DNA of 64,000 nt. Origin: Deltaproteobacteria bacterium. GTDB taxonomy: Bacteria > Myxococcota_A > UBA796 > GCA-2862545. The translations under genes and the position numbers were made by a program. The stretch is from the NCBI GenBank assembly GCA_006226595.1, contig SBGP01000107.1, positions 1 to 64,000 on the forward strand, given 5' to 3'. The notes below the pieces were generated by a model that searched no databases, had not been told where the DNA came from, and saw only the letters and a list, made by a program, of their open reading frames with translations. Numbering within the stretch: position 1 is the first letter of the stretch; each line of letters starts with the position of its first letter. Positions 50,903 to 59,888 of this stretch are shown here, in pieces.

Positions 50903-51451
50903 CTACTCGACGAACAGCTCCGCCGCGCTCGCGCAGATGGTGGGCTGGGCGGCGTCGGTGAGTGGGAGCGACCCGCTGATCTCGTAGGTCCCGAGGCCGA
51001 CCGCGTCGTTGCAGGTGTCGCCGCCGAGGTGCAGGGTCGTCGCCGAGCCCAGGCTCTCACCCGGGTCCAGGGTGTAGGTCGTGACCTCGCCGGTGTTCGC
51101 GCACACACCGGCGACGCAGCTGCCGTAGTAGTCGTAGCCGGCGCCGAGTCCTTCGAAGCGCACGAGTCCGTCCGGGCAGGGCTCCGTGACCGTGAACGTG
51201 ATCGGCGCGTCGGTGATGTTCTGGAGCACGCCAGTGAGCGCCACCTGGCCGTCCGGAGAGGCCGTCTGGCTGAAGCCGCCGTCGACCTCGACCGTGAGGG
51301 TGGCGTCGCAGCCGGCGAAGCCCGAGTCCACCTCGGGGACTGGGACGATGGCGCAGTCGGCCTGGACCCAGATCGGACTCCACACGCCGCATACGCGGTG
51401 GCAGCCGGTCATCGACACCAGGGTGAGCAGCAGGAAGGGCATCGGTCGCAT
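50903..51451 (-). CDS. Lipoprotein of unknown function
   Basis: The 182-residue product starts at ATG 51451 behind GAGGAG, with signal MRPMPFLLLTLVSMTGC. The mature protein is beta-rich with eight cysteines; DATLTVEVDGGFSQTAS and NITDAPITFTVTEPCPDG resemble immunoglobulin-like sandwich folds. No specific family is recognised. Its stop directly follows that of the histidine kinase on the other strand. Confidence 0.8.
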   Translation of the reverse strand: MRPMPFLLLTLVSMTGCHRVCGVWSPIWVQADCAIVPVPEVDSGFAGCDATLTVEVDGGFSQTASPDGQVALTGVLQNITDAPITFTVTEPCPDGLVRFEGLGAGYDYYGSCVAGVCANTGEVTTYTLDPGESLGSATTLHLGGDTCNDAVGLGTYEISGSLPLTDAAQPTICASAAELFVE

Positions 51452-51596
51452 GAAGTTCTCCTCGCCGCCCGGCATGCACTCAGCGTGCCACGGCGCAAAC
51501 CCCGATGGACAGCGGGCTCTGTTCCGCGTCCTCCACGCGCGCGGGGCAATGCACGACATCCACGTCGCGGGGTACCATCGCGGGCCTGGAGGCTCG

Positions 51597-51827
51597 TTGC
51601 AGTTCCTCGTTCCCCTGTTCTGGTTCGCCGTCGCCGCGGGCATCTACGTCTACAACCAGGGCGAACAGGGCCACATCGTGATGTTCGGCATGGAGTACCT
51701 GGTCGGCCCCGACCCGGACGCGCGCGGCATGGCGACGGTGGCGCTCGCCGTGTTCATCGGCGCCATCACCGGTGCGGGACCGCTGGTCTCGCTGTTCCAG
51801 AAGCCCGAGCCCGAGGACGAGGACTAG
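51597..51827 (+). CDS. Small two-helix membrane protein
   Basis: The protein is 76 residues from TTG 51597, which has GGAGG four bases upstream; ATG 51549 would add 16 residues without a binding site. It has two hydrophobic helices (LQFLVPLFWFAVAAGIYVY and VALAVFIGAITGAGPLVSL) and an acidic tail EPEDED. No family is recognised. Convergent with rdgB, with three bases between stops. Confidence 0.65.
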   Translation: MQFLVPLFWFAVAAGIYVYNQGEQGHIVMFGMEYLVGPDPDARGMATVALAVFIGAITGAGPLVSLFQKPEPEDED

Positions 51828-51830
51828 CGC

Positions 51831-52406
51831 CTAGCCGGGCAGGATCTCGGGGAGGCGCGAGAAGGCCCGCCCGCGGTGGCTGATGGCGTTCTTCTCGGCC
51901 ATCGACAGCTCGGCCATCGTGCGGCCGCCGCCCTCGTCCGGTACGAACAGCGGGTCGTAGCCGAAGCCTTCGTGCCCGCGGGGCTCGGTGACGATGCGCC
52001 CCTCGCAGCGCCCGTCGACCGTGCGCTTGCCGTCGGGCCCGACGTACGCGAGCACGCAGCGGAAGCGGGCGGAGCGCTCGGCCACGCCGTCGAGCTTCGC
52101 CAGCAGCAGGGCATTGTTCGCTTCGGCCGTGGCCTCGGGGGAGAAGCGCTTCGAGTGCACGCCGGGCTTGCCCCCCAGGGCGTCGACCTCGATGCCGCTG
52201 TCGTCGGCGATGCACGCGAGGCCCGTCTTCGCGAACACATACTCGGCCTTCTCGAGCGCGTTGTGCTCGAAGGTGTCGCCAGTCTCGGGGGCGTCGCCGA
52301 GCTCGGGATGGTCGAGCAGCGTGGTGAGTTCGATGCCCGTGCCGTCGAGGATCGCGCGGACCTCTTCGGCCTTGTGGGCGTTGGCGGTGGCGAAGAGCAG
52401 CTTCAT
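51831..52406 (-). CDS. rdgB: XTP/dITP diphosphatase (RdgB/HAM1)
   Basis: The 191-residue enzyme hydrolyses non-canonical purine nucleoside triphosphates such as XTP and dITP. It starts MKLLFATANAHKAEEVRAIL and has the family motifs TFEHNALEKAEYV, ADDSGIEVDALGG, GFGYDPLFVPD and the C-terminal KNAISHRGRAFSRL. Length matches the family. TAGCAG lies six bases before the ATG. Confidence 0.96.
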   Translation of the reverse strand: MKLLFATANAHKAEEVRAILDGTGIELTTLLDHPELGDAPETGDTFEHNALEKAEYVFAKTGLACIADDSGIEVDALGGKPGVHSKRFSPEATAEANNALLLAKLDGVAERSARFRCVLAYVGPDGKRTVDGRCEGRIVTEPRGHEGFGYDPLFVPDEGGGRTMAELSMAEKNAISHRGRAFSRLPEILPG

Positions 52407-52440
52407 GTCGCGCTGCTAACCCGCTCACGCCTGTGCGAGC

Positions 52441-53793
52441 ATGGGCCCGTCGTCGGGAGAGTGCGTGCGGTATTGGTCGTTTCCGACCGGGGTCGAGCTG
52501 CTGCTGGTGCTGGCGGTGCTCGCCGTGGTGCGGGTCGCCATGCGCGGTACCCGCCTGCCCGTGCCACCTAGCCTGGTCGCGGGGGGGGCCGTCCTCGCCC
52601 TCGGTCTCTCCGGACTGGTGCCCTACGACCCCCACAGCATGGAGATCCTCGTCTACCACGGCCTCGCGCTGACCTTCCTGTCGTTCGGCATGCAGCGTCC
52701 CGAGCGTCGGGGCGGCAGCCCGGAGGTGTGGTCGATGAGCTTCGCGATGGCGCTCACCAACCTCGGTCAGGGCGCGCTGGGGCTGATCTTCGTGCTCGCG
52801 TGGAGCGCGTTCGCCGATCCGCTTCACCCGGGCTTTGGTTGGCTGCTGCCGCTCGGATTCGCGCAGGGGCCGGGCCAGGCGATGTCGGTGGGCGACGCGA
52901 TGTCGCACAAGGGGCTCGTGCACGGCGGCCAGGCGGGGCTGGCCTTCGCGGTGGTGGGCTACGTCTGGGCGGTCGTGGTGAGCATCCCGCTCATCGCCCT
53001 CGCGCGCGCCCGGGGCTGGGTCCGCCCACGCACGCACGCCGCGAAGGCGTCGGCGCACGCGGTGGGCACGGCAGACCTCGGCATGCACGTGGCGGTCGTC
53101 GGCCTGCTCTACGGCGGCACCTACCTCGCGTTGCAGGGGCTCGATGCCGTCGCTCCCGAGGGGCAGCGTCCGATGGTGTGGGGCTTCCACTACCTGGTGG
53201 CCCTGGGCTTTGGCCTGTCCATCGGCCGTACCAGCGCGGGCACACGGCTCGGACTCGGCAACGACGACCTCTCGGGCATCGCCGCACTGTGCGTCGAGGT
53301 GACGACGGTCGCCGCGTTGGCCGCGCTTCGCGTGGACGTGCTCGGAGCGCTGTGGGTGCCGATCGCGGTGCTCACGACCCTCGGCGGCCTGGCGACCCTG
53401 CTGTTCACGCTGTGGCAGGCGCGGCGGGCCTACCGCGGTGAGCGCTTCGAGCACGCGCTCGTGTTCTTCGGCGCCCTCACCGGCACGCTGCCCACTGGCC
53501 TCGCGCTGCTCACCGTCCTCGACCCGGAGCTTCGCGGTCGTGCCGGTCAGAACCAGGTCTTCGCATCGGCCACCGCGATTCCGCTCGGCATGCCGCTGCT
53601 GCTCGTGTTCTTCCCCATCCCCCTCGACGGCTGGCCCGACACCTACCCGAGGACGACACTGATCGCGCTGGCCGTGCTGCTCGCGTATGCCTCGGCGCTG
53701 TTCGCGGCGTGGTGGCGGTGGGGGGCGCTGTCGAATGCGCCGACCTGGGAAGATGCGCCTGACTGGGAAGCATCTGGCGAGGGGGTCGAATGA
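52441..53793 (+). CDS. GltS-like sodium/glutamate symporter family protein
   Basis: The 450-residue protein has about ten to twelve membrane helices. Two inverted-repeat signature loops match the GltS family: GFAQGPGQAMSVGDAMS in the first half and VFFGALTGTLPTGLALLTVLDPEL in the second. The central loop (RPRTHAAKASAHAVG) is cytoplasmic and basic. GltS transports glutamate with sodium; here substrate is unproven because several diagnostic residues differ. The C-terminus ends in a soluble acidic stretch (EDAPDWEASGEGVE). The downstream lipoprotein is 38 bases away on the same strand. Confidence 0.85.
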   Translation: MGPSSGECVRYWSFPTGVELLLVLAVLAVVRVAMRGTRLPVPPSLVAGGAVLALGLSGLVPYDPHSMEILVYHGLALTFLSFGMQRPERRGGSPEVWSMSFAMALTNLGQGALGLIFVLAWSAFADPLHPGFGWLLPLGFAQGPGQAMSVGDAMSHKGLVHGGQAGLAFAVVGYVWAVVVSIPLIALARARGWVRPRTHAAKASAHAVGTADLGMHVAVVGLLYGGTYLALQGLDAVAPEGQRPMVWGFHYLVALGFGLSIGRTSAGTRLGLGNDDLSGIAALCVEVTTVAALAALRVDVLGALWVPIAVLTTLGGLATLLFTLWQARRAYRGERFEHALVFFGALTGTLPTGLALLTVLDPELRGRAGQNQVFASATAIPLGMPLLLVFFPIPLDGWPDTYPRTTLIALAVLLAYASALFAAWWRWGALSNAPTWEDAPDWEASGEGVE

Positions 53794-53831
53794 GCACCGG
53801 GGATCGCGCGTTGTGCGTGCAGGGAGGTTCG

Positions 53832-55745
53832 ATGCGTGGAGTGCTGGTCGTGATGCTCGCCCTGTCCGTGGGCTGTGCGCCGCGATCGGTGCGCCGCGGG
53901 GATGGCTTTGCCCTGGCCGAGGACTGGGACCGGGCTGCGGAGGCGTATCGGGAAGCGATGGTGCGCCGTCCGACGAGCACGCGCATTGCCGGCAAGCTCG
54001 CGATGGCGGAGCGCGGGCAGCAGGCCAAGCGCGTCGAACAGGCCGATGCCGCGCGGGTAAGCGCCGAGGTGGCGCTTCGCGAGGGCCGCTACAGCGACGC
54101 CTTCGTCCAGCTGGCCGAAGCGGTGAAGCTCGACCCGGCCAGCCCCTCCATCGCCGAGCTCCAGGTCCGCGCGGCGACCGAGGTTCGCACCCTCGCCGAG
54201 GAGCGAGCGCGGAGCGAGGGATGGCGGGCGGCGTATCCGATGGCGGTGTTGTCGCTGCGCTTCGCCCCCGGTGATGCCCAGTCCGCGGCGCTCGTGACCC
54301 GGGCGCGCAGTGGCCTGTTCCAGACGGTGGACGAGCTGGTGGGCGAGGGTGCCTTCGAGGAGGCGGGCAAGCTGGCGGCACTGGTCGGTGCCTGGGAGCC
54401 CGAGCTCGCCGGCGAGGCGCGGGGTCGCGTGGACGAGGCCCACAGCGCCGCGCTCGTCCGAGAGGCCGCGAAGCTCGAGAAGGCGGGGGATGCCCGGGCG
54501 TGGCTGACCTATGCACGCGCTGCGAGCCTGCATGCCTCGGAGGCGGCGGTGTCGGGCCGGGAGCGCCTCGGCCGCGCCACGGTCGAGGACCAGCGCGTGA
54601 GCCTGCGCATCGCGCCCGCCAACGAGGCTCTCGCCAGCGATCTCGTGACCCTCGTGCAGCGCGGTCTCGCGGAGCAGGGCCTGGCGCAGGTCGATCGGGG
54701 CGGCGATCTCGTGCTCTCCGGCGTGAAGGCGCGCTGGAACTGCACGGAAAAGGTCTCGCCGCGCACCGAGTCGCAGCAGTATGTCGCCGAGAGCCGGTGG
54801 ATCGAGAACCCGGAGCGCCTCGCCGCCAGCCGCAAGGCCTACGAGGTCCGCGCCGAGGTGTCGCCGCTCGAGGCCGAAGTCGGTCAGCGGTGGAGCAAGG
54901 TCGAGAGCGCCCGCTACCAGGCGGAACAGCTACGCGAGGCGTGGCGTATCCAGGAGGACTCGGCCCTCCGCCTCGAGGAGACCGCGAGCCAGAGCCAGGG
55001 CTGGCTCGACGAGGCCGAGACCGCACTCCGCGAGGCGCAGCGCGAGTCCCAGGACGCCGCCTCCCGCGGGGAGGACACGAGCCCGTACGAGGCGCTGGTC
55101 GACGAGTGGCGGACCGAGGTCCGCAAGCGCGAGCAGGTGCTCGACACCGCGAAGGATGCCGCGGACGACGCGCGCCGGGCAGCTCGCGAGGCCGACGAGC
55201 AGGCGGGTCGCGCGGAGGGTGAGCTCACCGACGCACACGCCGCCTACGAGGAGGTCGAGCGCAAGCTCGCCGACGCTCGCGCCGAGGTCGATCGCGCCGA
55301 TGCGGTGGTCGCGGGACTCGCGTCGGAGATCGAGGAGCCGGTGTACGGCACCTTCGCCTACGAGAGCTTCGAGGTCGTGCGCACCTGTGTCGTCAGCGCG
55401 GATGCCAGTCTTGGCGTCTCGGGGGCCCAGGCACCTCGCAGCTTCGAGGTGAAGCGCAGTGTGAAGGACCGGCACCACGAGGCGTACCCCGCCTACGGCG
55501 TGGCCGAGAACCCGCTCAAGCTCTCGGCGACGGACGCCGAGCTCGTCGAGGATGCGCTCGCCTCCGTCGCGGCCACGGTCGTCGGCCTCGTGCGCTCCGA
55601 GCGCGACGCCCTGTACCAGAAGCGCGCGGCTTCCCGGGACCCGGCGGTGCAGGCGTCGATGTTGCTGCTTGCTCCGCGCCTCGGCGACAAGGCCTGGCTC
55701 GAGGCGGAGTGGGGCCTGAAGCCCGATCAGCTGCTCGCGCGCTGA
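53832..55745 (+). CDS. Large lipoprotein with TPR-like and coiled-coil regions
   Basis: The 637-residue product starts at ATG 53832 behind GGGAGG, with signal LVVMLALSVGC. Residues 20-130 look like tetratricopeptide helices (DWDRAAEAYREAMVRRP, GRYSDAFVQLAEAVKLDP). A middle section (about 265-330) has VEDQRVSLRIAPANEAL and DLVLSGVKARWNC. A long coiled coil of about 150 residues follows, then a C-terminal domain with FAYESFEVVRTCVVSAD. It probably forms an extended periplasmic assembly or scaffold. Function is unknown. Confidence 0.82.
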   Translation: MRGVLVVMLALSVGCAPRSVRRGDGFALAEDWDRAAEAYREAMVRRPTSTRIAGKLAMAERGQQAKRVEQADAARVSAEVALREGRYSDAFVQLAEAVKLDPASPSIAELQVRAATEVRTLAEERARSEGWRAAYPMAVLSLRFAPGDAQSAALVTRARSGLFQTVDELVGEGAFEEAGKLAALVGAWEPELAGEARGRVDEAHSAALVREAAKLEKAGDARAWLTYARAASLHASEAAVSGRERLGRATVEDQRVSLRIAPANEALASDLVTLVQRGLAEQGLAQVDRGGDLVLSGVKARWNCTEKVSPRTESQQYVAESRWIENPERLAASRKAYEVRAEVSPLEAEVGQRWSKVESARYQAEQLREAWRIQEDSALRLEETASQSQGWLDEAETALREAQRESQDAASRGEDTSPYEALVDEWRTEVRKREQVLDTAKDAADDARRAAREADEQAGRAEGELTDAHAAYEEVERKLADARAEVDRADAVVAGLASEIEEPVYGTFAYESFEVVRTCVVSADASLGVSGAQAPRSFEVKRSVKDRHHEAYPAYGVAENPLKLSATDAELVEDALASVAATVVGLVRSERDALYQKRAASRDPAVQASMLLLAPRLGDKAWLEAEWGLKPDQLLAR

Positions 55746-55749
55746 TGGT

Positions 55750-56442
55750 TTAGAACACCTTGCACTGCGCGCTGCTCACCCAGGTGATCTGGTTGGCGGC
55801 GTAGTCCCCGGTGCCCACGAGGTTGCCCGAGGTGAAGCGGACGGTGGAGGCGCCGGCATTGTCCTCGACGTTGTAGGTCACGTTGAAGTTCGTGCCTTCC
55901 TCGTCCTCGAGGGCCTGCGGGCAGTTGCTCGCGGCGCCGTCGAAGGTCGCCGAGAGCCGCAGCTGCGTGTCGCACGGCTGGGTGCAGCCCGCGGTGGTCC
56001 CGGTGATGTCCCACACCATGATGCACTCGCTACCGCCGATGTCGGTCCACGAGGTGTTCGGGATGAGCAGCCAGTACTCGGTGCCGACGACCGAGCCGCC
56101 GGAGATGTCGTACTCGCCCGCGAAGTAGCCGGTGGCACCGGTGTAGGGCACGCCGTTGAAGTCCTCGCAGTCGCTGGCGAGCAGCCCCTGAAGCACCTCG
56201 GGGCGACCGACGTTCGGATCGGTGTCGGTGTCCGCGTCGGTATCGGCGCCTGTGTCGGTGTCGGCGTCTGCGTCGGTGTCCGCATCCGCGTCGGTGTCGG
56301 CGTCTGCGTCGGTGTCGGCGTCTGCGTCGGTATCGGCGTCTGCGTCCGTGTCGGTGTCGGTGTCCGTCTCGGTCTCGTCGGTCGCCGGCTCGTCGTTGGC
56401 GGGACAGCCCGCGAGGAACAGCATCAGCAGTGCAGCACGCAT
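55750..56442 (-). CDS. Lipoprotein with Asp-Ala-Asp-Thr repeat linker
   Basis: The 230-residue product starts at ATG 56442 behind GGGAG, with signal MRAALLMLFLAGC. A linker of about 55 residues of D-A/D-T repeat leads to a domain of about 155 residues with paired cysteines (DCEDFNGVPYTG, SECIMVWDITGTTAGCTQPC) and strand-like NFNVTYNVEDNAGASTVRF. It is the third member of the repeat-linker set, with yet another head domain. Convergent with the coiled-coil lipoprotein. Confidence 0.83.
   Translation of the reverse strand: MRAALLMLFLAGCPANDEPATDETETDTDTDTDADADTDADADTDADADTDADADTDADADTDTGADTDADTDTDPNVGRPEVLQGLLASDCEDFNGVPYTGATGYFAGEYDISGGSVVGTEYWLLIPNTSWTDIGGSECIMVWDITGTTAGCTQPCDTQLRLSATFDGAASNCPQALEDEEGTNFNVTYNVEDNAGASTVRFTSGNLVGTGDYAANQITWVSSAQCKVF
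56216..56366 (-). repeat. 18-nt tandem repeat coding the D-A-D-T linker
   Basis: On the plus strand tcggtgtcggcgtctgcg and close variants repeat in tandem. The unit length of six codons and the coded peptide match the arrays at 27887 and 37198. Confidence 0.85.
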
Positions 56443-56512
56443 CGATTCTCCCGGGCTCTCGCCCCCATCGGAGGCCGCATGTAGCGCGGCGGGTCCGACG
56501 GGGGCCAGCGAT

Positions 56513-57631
56513 TCACCGCTCGCTTCGTCGACGACGGACCAGCCAGGGCATGAGGAACACCGCGAACGAGCCGTACACCCGACCCGCGTAGTTACAGCCG
56601 ACCGGATCGGTGCACTCGAACGAGATGTCCGGCGCGTCGCACGACAGGGTGGGCACCTCGCCGAGGGCGTCGATGCCGCACAGCGGCAGGTCTCCGACCG
56701 GCGGGTTCTCCGCGGGCCACAGCTGGGCCTTGCGCACGTGCACGCCGACACAGCGTTCGTCGCCGTCGGCACACGCCTCGCAGGTCCCGCCGATCGCTTC
56801 GAGCAGGTCGCAGACCTCGCCGCTTCCGGGCTCGGACTCCTGAACCAGCGGGTCCAGCGCGAAGGTGTCGACGCTTCCGTCCACCGTGCCGCGCGCCTCC
56901 AGATCGCTGCTCGTCGACCACGCGATGACGATGCGTGCGTTCTCGGCAGCGATCTCGCCGAGGCCCGGATCCTCGACGACCACACGCTCCTCCTCGTACA
57001 CGAGGGCCGAGCCCTGCCAGGTGCCCGTGGTCTGGAGCAGTACGCAGGGGCCGCCGTCGGACTCCGCGATCAGGCGAAGCTCGGAATGCTCGGCGTCCAC
57101 CGGCACGATCTCGGCGAACACCGGCGGCGGGTCGAGGATGTCCTTCACGTCCATCGGGCGCGTCTCCCAGTCGTGGACCTCCCACACGCCGTCGATGGTC
57201 TGCGGGTCGAAGGTCGTCGCCGCACCCCAGTCTCGGACCTCGAAGTCGACGACGTCACGCAGTGGAAGGTCGATGCCCGCGAAGCCGACCACCTGCCAGC
57301 GGCCGTACGCGGCGTCGAGCGGGACCATGAAGTCCACGAAGTTGCCGCCACGGTCGGTGTACGCCGGTGCCTCGAGCAGCTCGCCATTCGGTCCGGCGAG
57401 GATCGGCGTGGCCTGGTACGGATCGACGTCGCACCACGGGTCCTGGGCGAAGTTGCACGGTTCGCCGCCGTCGGTGCGCTCGATGTGCACGGACAGGTCG
57501 AGCAGGTCGCCGCGCTCGTCGACCAGGCTGCCTTGCTGCAAGCGCAGCCAGTGATCGGGCGCTTCCTCGGGTTTCGCGCACCCCGCCGACATCGCGGCGA
57601 GGAGGGCGCACAGTCCCATCCCACGCATCAT
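56513..57631 (-). CDS. Lipoprotein with C-terminal sorting-like tail
   Basis: The 372-residue protein starts at ATG 57631 behind GGAGG (a second ATG follows immediately), with signal LLAAMSAGC. The mature part is beta-rich with several Cys pairs (CDLLEAIGGTCEACADGDERC). It ends CNYAGRVYGSFAVFLMPWLVRRRRSER in composition: a Cys, a hydrophobic helix and four Arg, as in MYXO-CTERM-type tails. It therefore has potential lipid attachment at one end and a sorting tail at the other. No enzyme motif is seen. Confidence 0.83.
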   Translation of the reverse strand: MMRGMGLCALLAAMSAGCAKPEEAPDHWLRLQQGSLVDERGDLLDLSVHIERTDGGEPCNFAQDPWCDVDPYQATPILAGPNGELLEAPAYTDRGGNFVDFMVPLDAAYGRWQVVGFAGIDLPLRDVVDFEVRDWGAATTFDPQTIDGVWEVHDWETRPMDVKDILDPPPVFAEIVPVDAEHSELRLIAESDGGPCVLLQTTGTWQGSALVYEEERVVVEDPGLGEIAAENARIVIAWSTSSDLEARGTVDGSVDTFALDPLVQESEPGSGEVCDLLEAIGGTCEACADGDERCVGVHVRKAQLWPAENPPVGDLPLCGIDALGEVPTLSCDAPDISFECTDPVGCNYAGRVYGSFAVFLMPWLVRRRRSER

Positions 57632-57813
57632 GCTTCCTCCATCCATGTGGAGCATGACCGCTCGAACCGCCGATGCCTAGCGTCTGTCAGCGTGGGTAAG
57701 CGCCGGGAAGTTCAGCGCGGTCTCGAAACCCGCGAACCGTCTCACTCAGCGGTTCCGGGGGGTGCGGGGTCACGCCTGACGACCGCGACACATCCACCTC
57801 TGGCATCCGTCAG

Positions 57814-57827
57814 TAGAACGTGTTCTA
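57814..57827. promoter_or_regulatory. KstR-like TetR operator 1 (TAGAACGTGTTCTA)
   Basis: The 14-base inverted repeat TAGAAC-GT-GTTCTA extends one more paired base on each side. It matches the known KstR-type TetR consensus TnnAACnnGTTnnA exactly. It lies 24 bases, centre to centre, from a second copy. Confidence 0.8.
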
Positions 57828-57837
57828 CTTCCGCCAC

Positions 57838-57851
57838 TAGAACACGTTCTA
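57838..57851. promoter_or_regulatory. KstR-like TetR operator 2 (TAGAACACGTTCTA)
   Basis: The second operator is the reverse-complement form of the first. It overlaps a likely -10 element (TACTTT, 57850-57855) just before the SDR start, so bound repressor would block RNA polymerase. Confidence 0.8.
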
Positions 57852-57864
57852 CTTTGGGGAAGCG

Positions 57865-58767
57865 ATGGGACTCTGCGACGGACGCGTCGTCCTCATCACG
57901 GGTGCGGGACGCGGCATCGGCCGCGCGCACGCGTTGGCCTTCGGCGCGGCTGGCGCGAAGGTCGTGGTCAACGACCTCGGCGCCTCGGGCAGCGGGGAGG
58001 GCAGCGATCAGCGCCCCGCCGAAGAGGTGGTGGACGCCATCCGCGCCGCCGGTGGCGAGGCCGTGGCCTCGTTCCACGACATCGCCGACTTCGACGATGC
58101 GGGGCGTGCCGTGAAGCTCGCCATCGACACCTTCGGCGGACTCGACGTGGTGGTGAACAACGCCGGCATCCTCCGCGACCGGATGTTCGTGAGCTCCAGC
58201 GTCGACGAGTGGGACGCGGTCATGCACGTGCACCTGCGTGGCCACTACTGCGTGACCCGCCACGCCTGCGCCTTCTGGCGCGCCGAGAGCAAGGCCGGGC
58301 GTACGCCGGATGCGCGCATCATCAACACCTCCAGTGGTGCGGGGCTGCTCGGCTCGGTGGGCCAGAGCGCGTATGCCGCCGCCAAGGGAGGCATCGCCTC
58401 GCTCACGCTGGTGCAGGCTGCCGAGCTCGGTCGCTACGGCATCACCGCCAACGCCATCGCGCCCGCCGCCCGCACGCGCATGACCGAGGGCCCCTTCGCC
58501 GAGATGATGAAGAAGCCCGACGATGGCTTCGACGCGTGGGCCCCCGAGAACGTGAGCCCGCTCGTCGTGTGGCTCGGTTCCTCCGCTTCCTCGAGCGTCT
58601 CCGGCCAGATCTTCGAGATCCAGGGCGGCAAGCTCAACGTCCAGTCCGGCTATCGGCCGGGCGCCTCCGTCGACAAGGGAGCGCGCTTCACGCCCGAAGA
58701 GCTCTCCGACGTGGTCGCCCAGCTGCTCGCCGACGCCCCCGACAACCTCCGCCCCTACGGAGCCTGA
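57865..58767 (+). CDS. Short-chain dehydrogenase, MFE-2-like 3-hydroxyacyl-CoA type
   Basis: The 300-residue protein starts at ATG 57865 behind GGGGAAG. It has the SDR motifs VVLITGAGRGIGRAHAL, VVVNNAGI, catalytic Ser in IINTSSGAGLLG and Y-x-x-x-K in SAYAAAKGG. VVNDLGASGSGEGSDQRP is typical of the 3-hydroxyacyl-CoA dehydrogenase domain of peroxisomal multifunctional enzyme type 2 and of its steroid-pathway relatives. It probably oxidises a hydroxyacyl-CoA. It is first in a three-gene operon under paired KstR-like operators, pointing to lipid or steroid catabolism. Confidence 0.92.
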   Translation: MGLCDGRVVLITGAGRGIGRAHALAFGAAGAKVVVNDLGASGSGEGSDQRPAEEVVDAIRAAGGEAVASFHDIADFDDAGRAVKLAIDTFGGLDVVVNNAGILRDRMFVSSSVDEWDAVMHVHLRGHYCVTRHACAFWRAESKAGRTPDARIINTSSGAGLLGSVGQSAYAAAKGGIASLTLVQAAELGRYGITANAIAPAARTRMTEGPFAEMMKKPDDGFDAWAPENVSPLVVWLGSSASSSVSGQIFEIQGGKLNVQSGYRPGASVDKGARFTPEELSDVVAQLLADAPDNLRPYGA

Positions 58768-58772
58768 CCGCC

Positions 58773-59888
58773 ATGCACACCAAGCTCGCCAAGGAGATGG
58801 GCCTCGAGGCCCCGATCTTCGCGTTCACCCGCTCCAAGGAAGTCGTGCTCGAGGTGTCCCGAAAGGGCGGCCTCGGCGTACTCGGCGCCGTCGCAATGAC
58901 CCCCGAGGAACTCGACGAGGCCTGCACCTGGCTCGACGAACGCCTCGACGGCAAGCCCTACGGCGTCGATACGGTCATGCCGATGGCCTACGAGGGCAAG
59001 GGCGAGGAGTGGACCGAAGAGAAGCTCCGCGCGCTGATCTCGCCGGCGCATCACCAGTTCGTCGCGCACCTGCTCGAGAAGTACGGCGTGGGCGAGCTTC
59101 CCGCCGACTACGAGCGCAAGGGCGAGGATCTGCTCGGGTGGAGCGACGAGCGGGGTCGCGCGCACGTCGAGGTCGCCCTGCGGCACCCGATCGCGCTCAT
59201 CGCCAACGCGCTGGGCACCCCGCCGGCGGACTGCATCGAGCTGGCGAAGGAGCACGGCGTGAAGATCGCGGCGCTGTGCGGCAAGAAGAAGCAGGCGCTC
59301 CGCCACAAGGAGGCCGGGCTCGACATCATCATCGCCCAGGGCACCGAGGCGGGCGGCCACACCGGCGAGGTGGCGGGCATGGTGCTCACCCCCGAGATCG
59401 TCGATGCGGTCGGCGACACGCCCGTGCTCACCGCGGGCGGCATCGGCTCGGGTCGTCAGATGGCCGCGGCCCTCGCGCTCGGCGCTCAAGGCGTGTGGAC
59501 CGGCTCGATCTGGCTCACGACCCGCGAGCACCTCGACTACCACGCGCCGATCGTCGTCGAGAAGCTGCTCGAGGCCCAGAGCACCGACACCGTGCGCTCC
59601 CGTGCGATCTCGGGCAAGCCCGCGCGCCAGCTGAAGACCGCGTGGACCGAGGCCTGGGAGAGCAAGGAGAGCCCCGGTTACCTGCCGATTCCGCTGATGT
59701 GGATGGTCCAGGCCGAGGCGGTCGAGCGCATCTACCACCACAGCAACAAGCCGCTCGCGGGCTCGCCGGTCGGCCAGATCGTCGGCTCGATGAACGAGAT
59801 CAAGCCCACCGCCGAGGTGATGGACGCGCTGATCACCGAGTGTCAGGCGACGCTCGAGCGCCTGTGTCGCCTCGGGGGGCTCGCATGA
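58773..59888 (+). CDS. Nitronate monooxygenase-like FMN protein
   Basis: The 371-residue TIM-barrel protein starts five bases after the SDR stop. FMN-binding and catalytic regions of the 2-nitropropane dioxygenase family are seen: GLEAPIFAFTRSKEVV, GGLGVLGAVAMTPEEL, IIIAQGTEAGGHTGEV, TPVLTAGGIGSGRQMAAALALGA and SIWLTT. Family members include nitronate oxidases and, in actinobacterial cholesterol-ring breakdown, the flavin reductase-like IpdC. Operator and neighbours favour a catabolic role over nitronate detoxification. ATGA overlap links it to the GMC gene. Confidence 0.88.
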   Translation: MHTKLAKEMGLEAPIFAFTRSKEVVLEVSRKGGLGVLGAVAMTPEELDEACTWLDERLDGKPYGVDTVMPMAYEGKGEEWTEEKLRALISPAHHQFVAHLLEKYGVGELPADYERKGEDLLGWSDERGRAHVEVALRHPIALIANALGTPPADCIELAKEHGVKIAALCGKKKQALRHKEAGLDIIIAQGTEAGGHTGEVAGMVLTPEIVDAVGDTPVLTAGGIGSGRQMAAALALGAQGVWTGSIWLTTREHLDYHAPIVVEKLLEAQSTDTVRSRAISGKPARQLKTAWTEAWESKESPGYLPIPLMWMVQAEAVERIYHHSNKPLAGSPVGQIVGSMNEIKPTAEVMDALITECQATLERLCRLGGLA

